Positions 34,609 to 43,447 are shown, counted from the stretch's first letter. The stretch: DNA of 64,000 nt from Agathobaculum hominis (GCF_014288055.1 NZ_JACOPK010000010.1:46526-110525), one strand, 5' to 3'. Notes: a model not told the origin generated them from the letters alone. Translations and numbers: made by a program.

Positions 34609-36612
34609 TTATTGGTCGCAAATTTTATTAATGATGTCAAAAATGAGTGAAAAAGAGGAAAAGTCGATATTTGAATACTCGGGAGAATTTCCCAATACTC
34701 TATCGGCAAATTCCATTTTGGGCAGTGCAAGATTGGTTTTCCTATCTCCTTGAATGCAGAAAACTCGTTTATCAGATGTTCCGTCAATGATACGAATCTT
34801 ATCAGGACCACAACTATTGCGGTCAACACAACAAAGTTGTCCATCAACAGAAATTCCTACAGAATCGAACTCATTGCCCATATAGATTCTTCTCTGAACC
34901 CCGTTTATCTCAACTTGAGTTTTAATATCGTTGTCGGAGTAATAGTGTTCGATACATATTTTAGGAGTATCTGTTCTGTGAGCTGGAACTGGGATAGTGA
35001 AAGAGTAAACATTGTTGCCCCATACTTTGAATCCTGATTCCGATCCCAATTCTTTGTTCGTGGATGTATCATCAGCGTCGGCAATAAAGATCAGCTTTCT
35101 TGGTTGCGGAATAGATGCAAAATGCTTACACATACTTGTTAGCTGGGTATTGCTCATTTGTATTTTGAGTGCCCCTTCTTTCGTTGACTGCTCTGGCTCA
35201 TATTCTAAGAAGTCAAAGTCCAAACTCCTATATGCCTCAACATTTTCTGGACACTGTGAAAGTTTGGAAAATGCCGCTTTCATATGTTTCCAGTCAGTTG
35301 CGCCTTCAGTTATGACAAGTGGTTTTGCTGTATGCGTATTGATTGCATCTTTGATTTCTGCTTGATGCTTCTTCGTTGCAGAATAAAAGGCATATGCTTT
35401 CTGAAACTCCGAAAACGCCTCGGCGGAAATACAATCACCATTGGGCATTTCATGTATTTCAAATCCATTGGCCCCGTATACTTCTTCCAATCCGAGAAGA
35501 AATAAAGGTGAGTGCGTAGTAATGACAAACTGTACTTTCGGAAAAAGTTTCATCAACTTTGGAAGTGTATTGCGTTGAAGGTTTGAATGAAGATGAAGTT
35601 CAACCTCATCAATTATCACAACTCCTTCAATTTGTGAAAGCGTAATGCTGTTATTGATGTTGTTATCTTCAGAGTATCGCACGATTGTTGCAAATATATT
35701 GAACAAAGCGCTTTGTCCGGTTGATAAGGAATCCAGCGAGGGAATTAACACAGAATTGTTTTTTGTGTCGCAGATATTAAATCGAGATTTTCCCCTGTTG
35801 CGATAATTTAGACCGAAGTAGACATTCTTATCTAAAATTTCAGTCATAATATTTTCTACATTTCTTCGTGCGGTTCCTTGCAGCAAAAGGCTACCCATAT
35901 CAATATGTTCAACGAGTAATTGATCCCCTTTTTGCACGATATCGCATCGTGAGTCGGCAATGATATCCAACAGCCACTGCAATGTTTGCTCATTTACGTC
36001 ATGAACAGTGATCGGCTTACGTAATTGTCCTTGCCACCGTTCTCTAATAGACGGATGTATATCCTCGTCCTGCTGATAATATCTTTTCCCCATCCATGCG
36101 GGTTTTTCATATCGATCCGGCCCGAAGTAACAAAAGACGCTTCGCCCAAAAATTGTTTCCGCTTCGGACTTCTCAATAAAAGCTTTCTTGTAACCTTCCG
36201 TATCTTTCCATGAAATTTTTTTGTTAGCACAAAAGCTGTTACCGCTTTTTATCAAATCAGCAGAAACTGATCCACATTTCATGACATATCCGATTGAGTA
36301 TGTAGGATTTCGAGGACAGGTATATTCAATGATTGAACACATATACTCTTTTCCGATTTGAATTTCAGACGGAGAAATAGCTTTAAAGTATTGATGTCCT
36401 GAGCCGCCATCAGATTTGGTGACATCATTGAAAGCCTTTTCTGCCAATTCATATAATGAGTCAACTACATTGGATAAAAGCGTAGTTTTACCTGTTCCAT
36501 TTTCACCAACAATTATTACTGGCTTAGGATTTTCAGATTCATCAAACGGAAATGTGATAGACACATCATTAATCGGTCCCATATTAATAGCGGATAACCG
36601 TTTTATGTACAT
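34609..36612 (-). CDS. OLD-like ABC ATPase with C-terminal TOPRIM-like part
   Basis: The 667-aa protein has Walker A GENGTGKTT (36-44), signature LSTGQ (296-300), Walker B VVIIDEVELHLH (DE at 335-336) and switch TTHSP (365-369). A second half follows with VITEGATD (434-440) and FIADADDT (near 508), matching the E..D and DxD acidic positions of a TOPRIM nuclease domain. Such overcoming-lysogenization-defect proteins act in antiphage defence (e.g. Gabija GajA, retron-linked ATPases). No UvrD partner is present, so it is not a canonical Gabija. It is probably co-transcribed with the two genes upstream. Confidence 0.82.
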   Translation of the reverse strand: MYIKRLSAINMGPINDVSITFPFDESENPKPVIIVGENGTGKTTLLSNVVDSLYELAEKAFNDVTKSDGGSGHQYFKAISPSEIQIGKEYMCSIIEYTCPRNPTYSIGYVMKCGSVSADLIKSGNSFCANKKISWKDTEGYKKAFIEKSEAETIFGRSVFCYFGPDRYEKPAWMGKRYYQQDEDIHPSIRERWQGQLRKPITVHDVNEQTLQWLLDIIADSRCDIVQKGDQLLVEHIDMGSLLLQGTARRNVENIMTEILDKNVYFGLNYRNRGKSRFNICDTKNNSVLIPSLDSLSTGQSALFNIFATIVRYSEDNNINNSITLSQIEGVVIIDEVELHLHSNLQRNTLPKLMKLFPKVQFVITTHSPLFLLGLEEVYGANGFEIHEMPNGDCISAEAFSEFQKAYAFYSATKKHQAEIKDAINTHTAKPLVITEGATDWKHMKAAFSKLSQCPENVEAYRSLDFDFLEYEPEQSTKEGALKIQMSNTQLTSMCKHFASIPQPRKLIFIADADDTSTNKELGSESGFKVWGNNVYSFTIPVPAHRTDTPKICIEHYYSDNDIKTQVEINGVQRRIYMGNEFDSVGISVDGQLCCVDRNSCGPDKIRIIDGTSDKRVFCIQGDRKTNLALPKMEFADRVLGNSPEYSNIDFSSFSLIFDIINKICDQ

Positions 36613-36651
36613 TTTATCGAAACCACCTTTCTTCGGTATATTGACGGAAAA

Positions 36652-36678
36652 TCATTTCAGCCGTTCACACAACGGCAG
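36652..36678 (-). pseudogene. Leftover last codons of an hsdS gene
   Basis: Reading leftward the bases give LPLCERLK and a stop, the same ending as the hsdS remnant at 38326. They lie between the Ymh-like and OLD-like genes and mark an old recombination joint. Confidence 0.45.
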
Positions 36679-36697
36679 ATTTTATCTTTTTAGTACA

Positions 36698-37405
36698 TCA
36701 TGGATTTTTCTTCAACATACGAGCACGCTTCTTCAATAGGCGTACCAGTCTCCAGCGATCAATACGCTTGGGCATCTTTTGATAAATCTCTCGATAATCT
36801 GCTTTTTCCGGAATCCAACGTCCGTTTTGAGTAATGCTATGCCCATCAAGCAGATGAAGGAAGAAAGAGGCCTCGATAATCACGGAAATAGAATTGCTTA
36901 CACCGGAACCAATGTGATTGTGTTGGTACAAATTACGAGGTCCTTGAAAGAAGCCCATAAGCATATACCTGATGCCGTCCTGTTCATTGCGCTGGGATTC
37001 GTTTTTCAGATCATTGATTGCAATAAGGGGAGCCCTCTTTATTTCGCCGGTTTGCTTGTCTGTTTCAAAAGAAAGTGCTCTCGTCGCCAGATCGAATCCG
37101 TGCGAATCCAAGCCCGACTTCTTTTTGAGATAACTCTCCACAGCCACAAAAGCTTCACGTGCTGCTGATTCAAACTCCGATTTATATATGAGTTGTACCG
37201 CATCCGATAACGCTGCGTGGATATTGTATACCTCAAAAAATCCTTTGAGCTTCTTTAGGGAATATGGCATTAAGCTGCCGCAACAAGGACAAAATGTGAA
37301 ATCATAAAAGTCAAACCCATATGTACCGTCGTTATATTCCCTAAGTTGCTTTCTTCTGGGCGGAAGAGAACACCCATTAGGACAAGCGTATTCTTTTCTC
37401 CTCAT
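36698..37405 (-). CDS. TIGR02391/Ymh-like protein with N-terminal zinc knuckle
   Basis: The 235-aa protein has CPNGCSLPP and CPCCGSL cysteines near the N-terminus. A helical domain follows with FESAAREAFVAVESYLKKKS, NEQDGIRYMLMGFFQGPRNL and YQHNHIG, the conserved pattern of the TIGR02391 (Hypoth_Ymh) family. The RNLYQH segment is reminiscent of HEPN RNA-binding folds. The ATG at 37405 follows GAGGTGAG. The family occurs in mobile and defence loci with unknown activity. Confidence 0.78.
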   Translation of the reverse strand: MRRKEYACPNGCSLPPRRKQLREYNDGTYGFDFYDFTFCPCCGSLMPYSLKKLKGFFEVYNIHAALSDAVQLIYKSEFESAAREAFVAVESYLKKKSGLDSHGFDLATRALSFETDKQTGEIKRAPLIAINDLKNESQRNEQDGIRYMLMGFFQGPRNLYQHNHIGSGVSNSISVIIEASFFLHLLDGHSITQNGRWIPEKADYREIYQKMPKRIDRWRLVRLLKKRARMLKKNP

Positions 37406-37459
37406 TGCGGCTCACCTCATTTTATTCGGCATCACAGGGATTCTCTTTTGGGCGATGCC

Positions 37460-38305
37460 TTAAGTACAGTTGTCTTTTAGTACAGCCGATAACCACGGAC
37501 TTTCGTCTGTATACCCTTGCAGTACATCGATGACGTGCTTATCGGTTGTCATCGCAAATACAAATGGCGCAATATGATGCGATGACAATACGGCTTTAAA
37601 CTCATCACCTTCACGAATTTCTTTGGGCGGAATAGTGTTTTCGTTTAAGTTGTGTGTTTTCTGTGGTGGTGGATTCTTATATGCCAACCATGCAATTTGG
37701 TAAGAAATTGTACTTTCACACCATTGCCCCATTAAGTTTTTAAAAAACACACGAATAATAAGTTTAGCACCGGTATAATGATGATGGCTGGGATTTGTTC
37801 TGAGGCGTTCCCAGTTTTTTTCTGAGGCTTTTCTTAGTTCGCAAATCAACACCTTGACTTCGGAGGTTTCAAAATGGATATTAATATCCGTCTCCTCTTC
37901 TGCTGATAATGCTTGTGTAAAACCTGGGAGTAAAGATGCTGGAAGCAACTTTTTATTCCCGGCAGAATCCTCCGAAAACTGCAATTCAATATCGGCTAAC
38001 GTATAAACATTAATTGCGGGCGAATCACCAACATTTCTAAGCTTGATTGTAAATCCCAGCTGCATACGGGTATAGTCCGTGGTATCCCAAGCAGATCCAC
38101 ATGAATCAGTTACATATGGAACAATACACGGTTGCTTATCTATTTTCATTTGTTTCGCAACGAGCTCTGCTGATTCCTTAGCGTAATTTGCTTGACGCTT
38201 GGTGTGTCCAACATAAATGATCGTGACAACAACCATAATCAGCGAAGAAAGCAGAGATAGTACTCCTGCATAGTCACTGTTGATGATTTTTATAAATTCC
38301 AGCAT
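37460..38305 (-). CDS. Membrane-anchored protein of the OLD cassette
   Basis: The 281-aa protein has one N-terminal span (about residues 12-35, VLSLLSSLIMVVVTIIYVG), a short coil and then a cytoplasmic beta-rich domain (IVPYVTDSCGSAWDTTD.., FTIKLRNVGDSPAINVYTLA) typical of small anchored sensors. ATG 38305 is preferred over GTG 38314 because GAGGTG then sits 7 bp upstream. Its start lies directly after the hsdS remnant stop. It may be the membrane arm of a three-gene system with the Ymh-like and OLD-like proteins. Confidence 0.68.
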   Translation of the reverse strand: MLEFIKIINSDYAGVLSLLSSLIMVVVTIIYVGHTKRQANYAKESAELVAKQMKIDKQPCIVPYVTDSCGSAWDTTDYTRMQLGFTIKLRNVGDSPAINVYTLADIELQFSEDSAGNKKLLPASLLPGFTQALSAEEETDINIHFETSEVKVLICELRKASEKNWERLRTNPSHHHYTGAKLIIRVFFKNLMGQWCESTISYQIAWLAYKNPPPQKTHNLNENTIPPKEIREGDEFKAVLSSHHIAPFVFAMTTDKHVIDVLQGYTDESPWLSAVLKDNCT

Positions 38306-38325
38306 CTTTTTCACCTCATTTCAGC

Positions 38326-38487
38326 CGCTCACACAGCGGCAGGATTTCTTCCAGCTTGGCAACAATACGTTTCTGCTCAGCAAGGGGAGGAAGCGGAAGT
38401 ATCATTTTTGATAATGTTTGTCCGTTGCAATTTGGCTGTGCGGTTGCAATCGTTCCACTTCTTAGCTGATTCCAATATAGCTGTGAC
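38326..38487 (-). pseudogene. C-terminal remnant of HsdS
   Basis: Fifty-three codons, YWNQLRSGTIATAQPNCNGQ followed by TLSKMILPLPPLAEQKRIV and ending LPLCERLK, form the end of a second target-recognition domain and the conserved helix. The rest of the gene is deleted. Confidence 0.8.
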
Positions 38488-38572
38488 CTTTCCAACCATT
38501 AAGAATGACCGGAGTGATATAATTCAATTTGATGTCTTCTTCCGACATCTGCTTCTTGCCCAATATGGTCAT
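38488..38572 (-). pseudogene. N-terminal remnant of a type I restriction subunit
   Basis: After AGGAGG, ATG 38572 gives MTILGKKQMSEEDIKLNYIT and then breaks into the hsdS remnant out of frame. The EEDIKLNYITP motif is typical of the start of one HsdR-like family. An entire R-M operon between the two stubs has been lost. Confidence 0.55.
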
Positions 38573-38606
38573 ATCAAAACCTCCTAATCAAATTCTTTAG
38601 TGTTGG

Positions 38607-38810
38607 TTAGTCACGAACCGTTTCGAGAATATCTTCAATCCGACAATCCATTGCCTCGCAAATACGAAGTAGAACATCTGTGGTAATGTTGTCTCCCTTG
38701 CCGAGCTTTGCAAGGGACGCAGAACTGATGCCGGCTTTTTCTTTCAAATCACTCTTTTTCATATTTTTATCAATAAGCATCTTCCAGAGCTTGTTATAGC
38801 TGATGCGCAT
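38607..38810 (-). CDS. Small XRE regulator heading the element 2 cargo operon
   Basis: The 67-aa HTH protein (MRISYNKLWKMLIDKNMKKS, then DLKEKAGISSASLAKLGKGD) is homologous to the regulators at 28460 and 50480. It is the first gene of the leftward transcript, and its operator-bearing promoter is just upstream. Confidence 0.9.
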   Translation of the reverse strand: MRISYNKLWKMLIDKNMKKSDLKEKAGISSASLAKLGKGDNITTDVLLRICEAMDCRIEDILETVRD

Positions 38811-38845
38811 ATTGGGAAGTCCCCCTTATCAAAATACATAATCAC

Positions 38846-38874
38846 ATTATAGCACACATTTGTGAAAATTGCCA
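38846..38874 (-). promoter_or_regulatory. Promoter/operator of the element 2 XRE-cargo operon
   Basis: On the minus strand the -10 is TATAAT (38851-38846); a weak -35 TGGCAA lies 17 bp upstream. The spacer holds TTCACAAATGTGTGC with the palindrome CAC-AAAT-GTG, parallel to element 1. Confidence 0.65.
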
Positions 38875-39244
38875 CCAGATTCGCAAATTTAAAATCTGTA
38901 AACGCAAATGAATTTTTGCATTTACAAATCAGATGTTTCCATGCCATGTGCAATGCGCGTTCTACGCCTGCAACATATTTTGGATATTGAAGATATACCG
39001 GCGTGGCGGTGCTTCTATGTGTTGTTGCGGTCAAAACATTCCGATTATTGGTAAGTCCTGTTCTCATGCAAGCTCCTTTCTGCGCCTCTGTTACGCAATA
39101 GGGGTGTTTTTCGGGTGTTTTCTCCGGCTCTTGACTTGGGAAAAATGGAGATTTTCAAGCAGGAGCACACCGGACAACGCCCGGTTCGTCCGACGCGCCC
39201 CTGTTGGCTATTTTCGTATTTTTACAGCTCTACACCGTAGTTGC
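38875..39244. other. Gap between XRE regulator and relaxase of element 2
   Basis: This 370-bp stretch has no convincing gene. Near the XRE side there is an imperfect inverted repeat around TCTGTAAACGCAAA (38896-) and TTTGCATTTACAAATCAGA. The rest is featureless to my eye. Confidence 0.5.
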
Positions 39245-40474
39245 TCACAGTTCCATGTCACACTTCTTGCGGCGCGGCATATCACGGTTTCCAGACTGTT
39301 CCGGCTTCTCTGGCTCGGTGTGGAGCATGAATTGTATGAACTCCTTGACCTTGCGGGGCGCTCGTTTGAGTGCCGCCATGAAATCCTTTGTCTGCTCTTG
39401 CAGCTTTTCGTATTTCCGTTTCCATACGCTTACATCGTGTTTGAGCGTTTCCACTTTATTCTTCAAATCTCCGATCAGCCCGCGAGAGGCGATGCCCTCC
39501 TTGGCAAGCTCCTTGAGGAACTGTGCGTCCTGCGGCGTCATGGAGATGTTGCCGGAGATGGTCTTTTTCCCAATGCTGTCAATCTCGTGGAAGGAAGCAG
39601 CTGCGCCCTTCTGCTCCCTGATCTTCTCGTTGTATTTTTCAAGCGTCTGCTTCTTCCTGTCAATCTTATCCTCAATCGATTCCAGCCGCGCCTGCTCCTG
39701 CTGCACCTTGAACTGCGTCACCGTTAGGTGTTCCTCGGAGCTGCCGCGTTCGCCGCGCTCCACATCGTCGTACCCGGCGTCGCGCATATACTGGAAGAAA
39801 TTGTCCTGCAAAACGCTGTAGGACTTCTTGAGAACGGGCTTGCCTTTTGCACTCAAAATTGGCTCGCCGTTCTCGTCCAGCGCGGGCTTAGAATCCCACT
39901 TCTTACTCATGCTGACCTGCTGTATCGTTTCCTTGACCGTCCCCACCAGCGATTTATCCTTGCAGCGTTTCGTCCATAGAATCTGTTTTTCCACGATGGG
40001 GATATAGACCACATGAAGGTGATAGTGGTACACGTCCTGCCCCAGCGCATCGGACATGGCGCGGTTGCGCTCGTCGGCGTGCATGACCGCAGACAGAATA
40101 TATTGCTCGCCGCCTACGATTTCTATTGCGGATTTGTATGCGTCGGTGTAGAATTGTTTTGCGAAGTCATAACCGCCGTGATTATGAAAATAGGCTGTGT
40201 TTACGTCAAAGACCAGCTCACCGTAGAGAAAAGCGTCTTCTTTCAGACCACGGGTGGAGATTACGCCGTCCTCTTTCAGCTTTTGGAACATCTCGGCATA
40301 ACTTCCCGTCGGTTGCTTGAAATGGACGTTGAGCTGTGTCCTCTCCGGTACAATATCCTGATTGACATAGGATTCCTTTTCCCGTTCGTTGTGCTGTTGC
40401 ACGTTGCCGATTTTGGCAGCGGTCAGCCTCATATTTCTTGCGTTGGTACGGTGAATACCGTCGCCTCTTGCCAT
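39245..40474 (-). CDS. MobV/Pre-type relaxase of element 2
   Basis: The 409-aa protein starts MARGDGIHRTNARNMRLTAA after AGGAGG. The catalytic region is SAVMHADERNRAMSDALGQD followed by YHYHLHVVYIPIVEKQ, the modified Pre/Mob histidine motif. Coiled coils and a basic C-terminus follow. It is ~75% identical by eye to the element 3 relaxase over the first 260 residues and then diverges. Confidence 0.9.
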   Translation of the reverse strand: MARGDGIHRTNARNMRLTAAKIGNVQQHNEREKESYVNQDIVPERTQLNVHFKQPTGSYAEMFQKLKEDGVISTRGLKEDAFLYGELVFDVNTAYFHNHGGYDFAKQFYTDAYKSAIEIVGGEQYILSAVMHADERNRAMSDALGQDVYHYHLHVVYIPIVEKQILWTKRCKDKSLVGTVKETIQQVSMSKKWDSKPALDENGEPILSAKGKPVLKKSYSVLQDNFFQYMRDAGYDDVERGERGSSEEHLTVTQFKVQQEQARLESIEDKIDRKKQTLEKYNEKIREQKGAAASFHEIDSIGKKTISGNISMTPQDAQFLKELAKEGIASRGLIGDLKNKVETLKHDVSVWKRKYEKLQEQTKDFMAALKRAPRKVKEFIQFMLHTEPEKPEQSGNRDMPRRKKCDMEL

Positions 40475-40866
40475 AGGCAGTTTACCTCCTGATTTCAGAT
40501 TGTGCAGAACGAGTAGCTTCGGGGGAGCACTTCTGCGGAAGTGTAATAACCCACTATGATACTTTCATCCTGCGGCTGCAAAGTATCGTGGGCTCTCCGA
40601 GGGGGAACGGGGAATGCGGCTTCTGCGGAAGCCTCTGCCGTGGCTTGCAAGTAGTACCCACTTTGCAAAATCCACGGCGTGACCGCCAGCCTTTCAGCAA
40701 TCGAATTTGCTTCAACGCTGCCGCCCACAGGCAGAGAGAATTTTGAAAATCCTCTCCGCCATCCATCTCAAACTCTGCGGATTTTTCGATGGGGACGGGG
40801 GACACGAGGAGACAGCAGCCAGTGCATTGCCTTGTCTGCCAGCCACAGGAGCGTGGCACGCTCCTG
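40475..40866. other. Candidate oriT region of element 2
   Basis: The 392-bp gap upstream of the relaxase gene is closely conserved with 52575-52934 in element 3. It contains hairpin CACTTC-TGCG-GAAGTG (40528-40543), a larger hairpin with GATACTTT/AAAGTATC and a CCCAC/GTGGG base (40550-40592), then GGCTCTCCGAGGGGG. At the far end CAGGAGCGT/ACGCTCCTG (40846-40866) lies right behind the 84-aa gene stop. Position and hairpins fit a relaxase target. Confidence 0.5.
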
Positions 40867-41121
40867 TCACAGCTCCCAATGAGGAGTAGTCCAGCGATAG
40901 CTTTGCGGCACTCCACGGCGGTCAAGATACTCCTGCCGCGCCTGTTCGCGTTCTTCCTCGGTCGGTGCCGTCTTATACCGGGAATAGAGCTGCCGGTTCA
41001 GCATGGCGTCGAGCTTTTGCTCCAAGCCCTGACAGATTTCCTCTTCGTAATCATCCTCGCCCCGCAGATGGTACATGGCGAGGTCGATGAAGAGATCATA
41101 GGGAATTTGTACGCTTTTCAT
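40867..41121 (-). CDS. Conserved 84-aa backbone protein of element 2
   Basis: MKSVQIPYDLFIDLAMYHLR.. EEEICQGLEQKLDAMLNRQL.. EEEREQARQEYLDRRGVPQS: an all-helical, charged protein whose near-identical copy is at 52935 in element 3. ATG 41121 is chosen by homology with that copy. It lies between the repeats beside repA and the oriT candidate. Function unknown; probably a replication or mobilisation accessory. Confidence 0.82.
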   Translation of the reverse strand: MKSVQIPYDLFIDLAMYHLRGEDDYEEEICQGLEQKLDAMLNRQLYSRYKTAPTEEEREQARQEYLDRRGVPQSYRWTTPHWEL

Positions 41122-41140
41122 TTTCCTATCCTTTCCTTTC

Positions 41141-41228
41141 CGCGACGGTCGCAACGATAGCGACGGTTGCTCTGACAGTATCATTTTCACCGTTGCAACC
41201 GTTGCAACCGTCGCAGCCGTCGCGCCGT
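41141..41228. repeat. Iteron-like repeats beside repA, element 2
   Basis: Repeated GCGACGGT and its complement ACCGTCGC, with CGTTGCAAC units (CGACGGTCGCAACG, GCGACGGTTGC, CGTTGCAACCGTTGCAACCG and so on), fill this gap directly behind the repA stop. The same arrangement recurs at 53207-53284. It is the likely RepA-binding origin. Confidence 0.6.
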
Positions 41229-41230
41229 CC

Positions 41231-42403
41231 TCATTCGATTACTTCGTACTCTACATTGTCAATTACCATATAGGTGAGTTTCACCTGTCGCCCGGAGTGT
41301 TTTGCTCTGTTCTCGTACTTCACATGGTACTCGTCCAGTAGCCTGCCGGATTTAACGTTCAGGTATTTGGTGAGAGCGTTTGCCGCCATGCCTGTGTTGA
41401 CCGTCTCCGCAAGCTCAGTTGGGCTGCCTGTCCATTCTCTGCTTTCGGAGGAAACAAGCTGGGAAACCGTATCCAATACCGGGTCGGGCGGCTCCTGATA
41501 CGGCTCGTTCTCTGTCCGTTCAAGGCTCCATATCTGCGTGTCGGCATCTTTTTTCAGATATAGAATCTGATCCTGTTGATCTCGCCCCACCGCATCGACC
41601 GTGGCCTCCAATGCTGTCCGTTTCTTCTTCTGCATCAGGAGTGCTCCGTCTGCACAACCGAGAAGTCCTGTTGTGCCGGAGATCGTTTCAAAGCTGTCCC
41701 CGGCTGGCTGCTTTCTTGTGTGATGGACGGTAACGATGCAAATGCTGTGTCTGTCCGCAAAGCGCTTGAGCTTGCCGATGATCTCATAGTCGTTGGCGTA
41801 GCTGTAAGCCTCGCCTCCGGCTTCCCGAATCTTCTGCATGGTGTCAATGACAACCAGCTTCGTGTCGGGGTGTTCCTTTATGAAATTCTCAAGCTGCTCG
41901 TCAAGACCGTTTCCGATTTTGTTTGCTGCCGTTGCAAAATGCAGGCTGGCGGTATCCGCCACGCCGTACATCATAAACATTCGACTCTGGATTCTCTGGA
42001 AATCATCCTCCAGTGCAAGGTACAGAACCGTACCCTGATGGACTTCATAGCCCCACAGCCTTTGCCCTGTGCTGACATGATAGGCAAGCTGCGCTACCAG
42101 AAATGATTTTCCGATTTTGGGCGCTCCTGCGAGGATATATGCCCCGGAGTAGAGCAGACCGTCTATGACGGGCGGCCTGCTCTTGTAGGCGGTCTGATAC
42201 AGCTCTGTCATGGAAACCGTATGAAGATAACGCGGATCGTTCATGCGCCGGATTTTCTCCCGCATTTCCTCAATATTTTCCTCCGGAGGATTGCTTTCGC
42301 AGGTTTCATGTGGTATCCTCTGTTTAGTTGAATCGTGAGGCGGCTGCCCTCCATCTGCGCCAACAGATGGGATGAGGGCGGTCGTTTTCGCATTTCCCGT
42401 CAT
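41231..42403 (-). CDS. RepA-like RecA-fold ATPase of element 2
   Basis: The 390-aa protein has AGAPKIGKSF (Walker A), KLVVIDTMQKIREAGG (Walker B), IVTVHHTRKQPAGDSFETIS and a C-terminal winged-helix-like tail. ATG 42403 is preferred because GGAGGTGAG lies upstream; the longer frame lies inside the excisionase gene. It is highly similar to the element 3 protein at 53286. Confidence 0.86.
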   Translation of the reverse strand: MTGNAKTTALIPSVGADGGQPPHDSTKQRIPHETCESNPPEENIEEMREKIRRMNDPRYLHTVSMTELYQTAYKSRPPVIDGLLYSGAYILAGAPKIGKSFLVAQLAYHVSTGQRLWGYEVHQGTVLYLALEDDFQRIQSRMFMMYGVADTASLHFATAANKIGNGLDEQLENFIKEHPDTKLVVIDTMQKIREAGGEAYSYANDYEIIGKLKRFADRHSICIVTVHHTRKQPAGDSFETISGTTGLLGCADGALLMQKKKRTALEATVDAVGRDQQDQILYLKKDADTQIWSLERTENEPYQEPPDPVLDTVSQLVSSESREWTGSPTELAETVNTGMAANALTKYLNVKSGRLLDEYHVKYENRAKHSGRQVKLTYMVIDNVEYEVIE

Positions 42404-42596
42404 TTCGCTCACCTCCGGGAATCTGGAAGCCGTAGAACTTCTGCTTGAAATACTGGGCAGGGCATTTTCCGGCAACGGTCAGATAGCCTTGGGCTTTCAG
42501 TTCTCTGTTCATCTCCCGGACAATCTGATATGCCTTGCTGCGGCTGATGCCCATGATCTCCGCCACCTCTGCCGCTGTGATAAACTGTGCTCTCAT
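42324..42596 (-). CDS. Excisionase-like HTH protein of element 2
   Basis: The 90-aa protein MRAQFITAAEVAEIMGISRS.. KAYQIVREMNRELKAQGYL.. is a MerR-like winged HTH as in excisionases. The last ~35 residues overlap the repA start by 80 bp and look like read-through of another frame, but the stop is only at 42324. The homologue is at 55856 in element 3. It probably biases the integrase to excision. Confidence 0.8.
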   Translation of the reverse strand: MRAQFITAAEVAEIMGISRSKAYQIVREMNRELKAQGYLTVAGKCPAQYFKQKFYGFQIPGGERNDGKCENDRPHPICWRRWRAAASRFN

Positions 42597-42750
42597 AGTA
42601 CCTCCTGTTTCAAAGTGATCTGCCTCGGTCTACGTATCTTCTATTCGTCCTCCTTTCTTTATATTCTCCTAAATACGTATCTTGAGTGCATATTCTATTA
42701 TACGCATACAAGATGCATCTGTCAAGCCTTTACGAAATAAAAATATGTAC

Positions 42751-42779
42751 TTGCAATTCGCTTTATTCTGCGGTATGAT
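42751..42779 (+). promoter_or_regulatory. Promoter of the element 2 XRE-integrase genes
   Basis: TTGCAA (42751-42756), 17 bp, TATGAT (42774-42779). TACGTATCTT occurs twice upstream (near 42633 and 42673) between the divergent excisionase and XRE genes and may be the operator. Confidence 0.7.
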
Positions 42780-42799
42780 ATGGACGAGGTGAATCAGAT

Positions 42800-43405
42800 A
42801 TGGACAATTTCGATTATCCCGCCATTGGGCAGAGAATTAAGCAACTCCGAAAACGGAAGGGACTGAACCAGACCGAGCTGGCACAAATGCTTAAAAAATC
42901 CCTCCGCACCGTACAGAAGTACGAAACCGGAGAGATTGAAGTGTCGATTGCCGTTGTCAACCAGATCGCAGACCTGCTGGACACGACCTCAACCTATATT
43001 CTTGGGTATGAATCTAGCACGACACAGATCAAGACGCTTGCCGACGTAATGGACTTCCTCTTTAAGTTGGAAACGGTAGAGGGCATCGACTTCAAGATCA
43101 ATGTGCAGAAGCCGCCCCGCAGCAAACAATGGGAGTGCTCGGTTTCCTTTGATGGAAAGAGCACGGCGGAGTTCAACGCGGATATGTGCTTGTTCCTTGA
43201 ACAATGGGAGGATGAGCGCAGCGAGCTTCGCGCCTATAACTCCACGCAGGCAGCATATAAGCGCTGGAAGGAGCAGACTCTGGCATACTATGCCGCGAAC
43301 GCAGTCAAATGCACAGAGCCAGAAGAACTTGACCGTGACGAACTGATTGCAAGACGAACGGAGCTTCTGGAAAAGGAATATGGTAAAAACGAGAGTAACG
43401 AGTAA
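42800..43405 (+). CDS. XRE-family regulator of integration, element 2
   Basis: The 201-aa protein has an HTH (IGQRIKQLRKRKGLNQTELA, then QMLKKSLRTVQKYETGEIEV) and a C-terminal alpha/beta domain. It is divergent from the excisionase-repA-84aa genes and 42 bp ahead of the integrase. The arrangement is that of a lysogeny-type switch choosing between integrase and excision/replication. The fold of the C-terminal domain is not recognised. Confidence 0.85.
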   Translation: MDNFDYPAIGQRIKQLRKRKGLNQTELAQMLKKSLRTVQKYETGEIEVSIAVVNQIADLLDTTSTYILGYESSTTQIKTLADVMDFLFKLETVEGIDFKINVQKPPRSKQWECSVSFDGKSTAEFNADMCLFLEQWEDERSELRAYNSTQAAYKRWKEQTLAYYAANAVKCTEPEELDRDELIARRTELLEKEYGKNESNE

Positions 43406-43447
43406 ATAACCCTATCAAAGCCTGATTCTTGAGGGAAGGAGGTAAAA

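Noticed and set aside
34609..36612. Gabija or Septu assignment for the OLD-like ATPase
   Set aside because: No UvrD-like GajB or HNH PtuB partner is adjacent. The neighbours are a Ymh-like and a membrane protein, so I keep only the family-level call.
41141..41228. Clustered short repeats that might be a CRISPR array
   Set aside because: Units are 8-15 bp, overlapping and in both orientations with no uniform spacers, and no cas genes are near. They fit iterons better. No CRISPR array was seen in the window.
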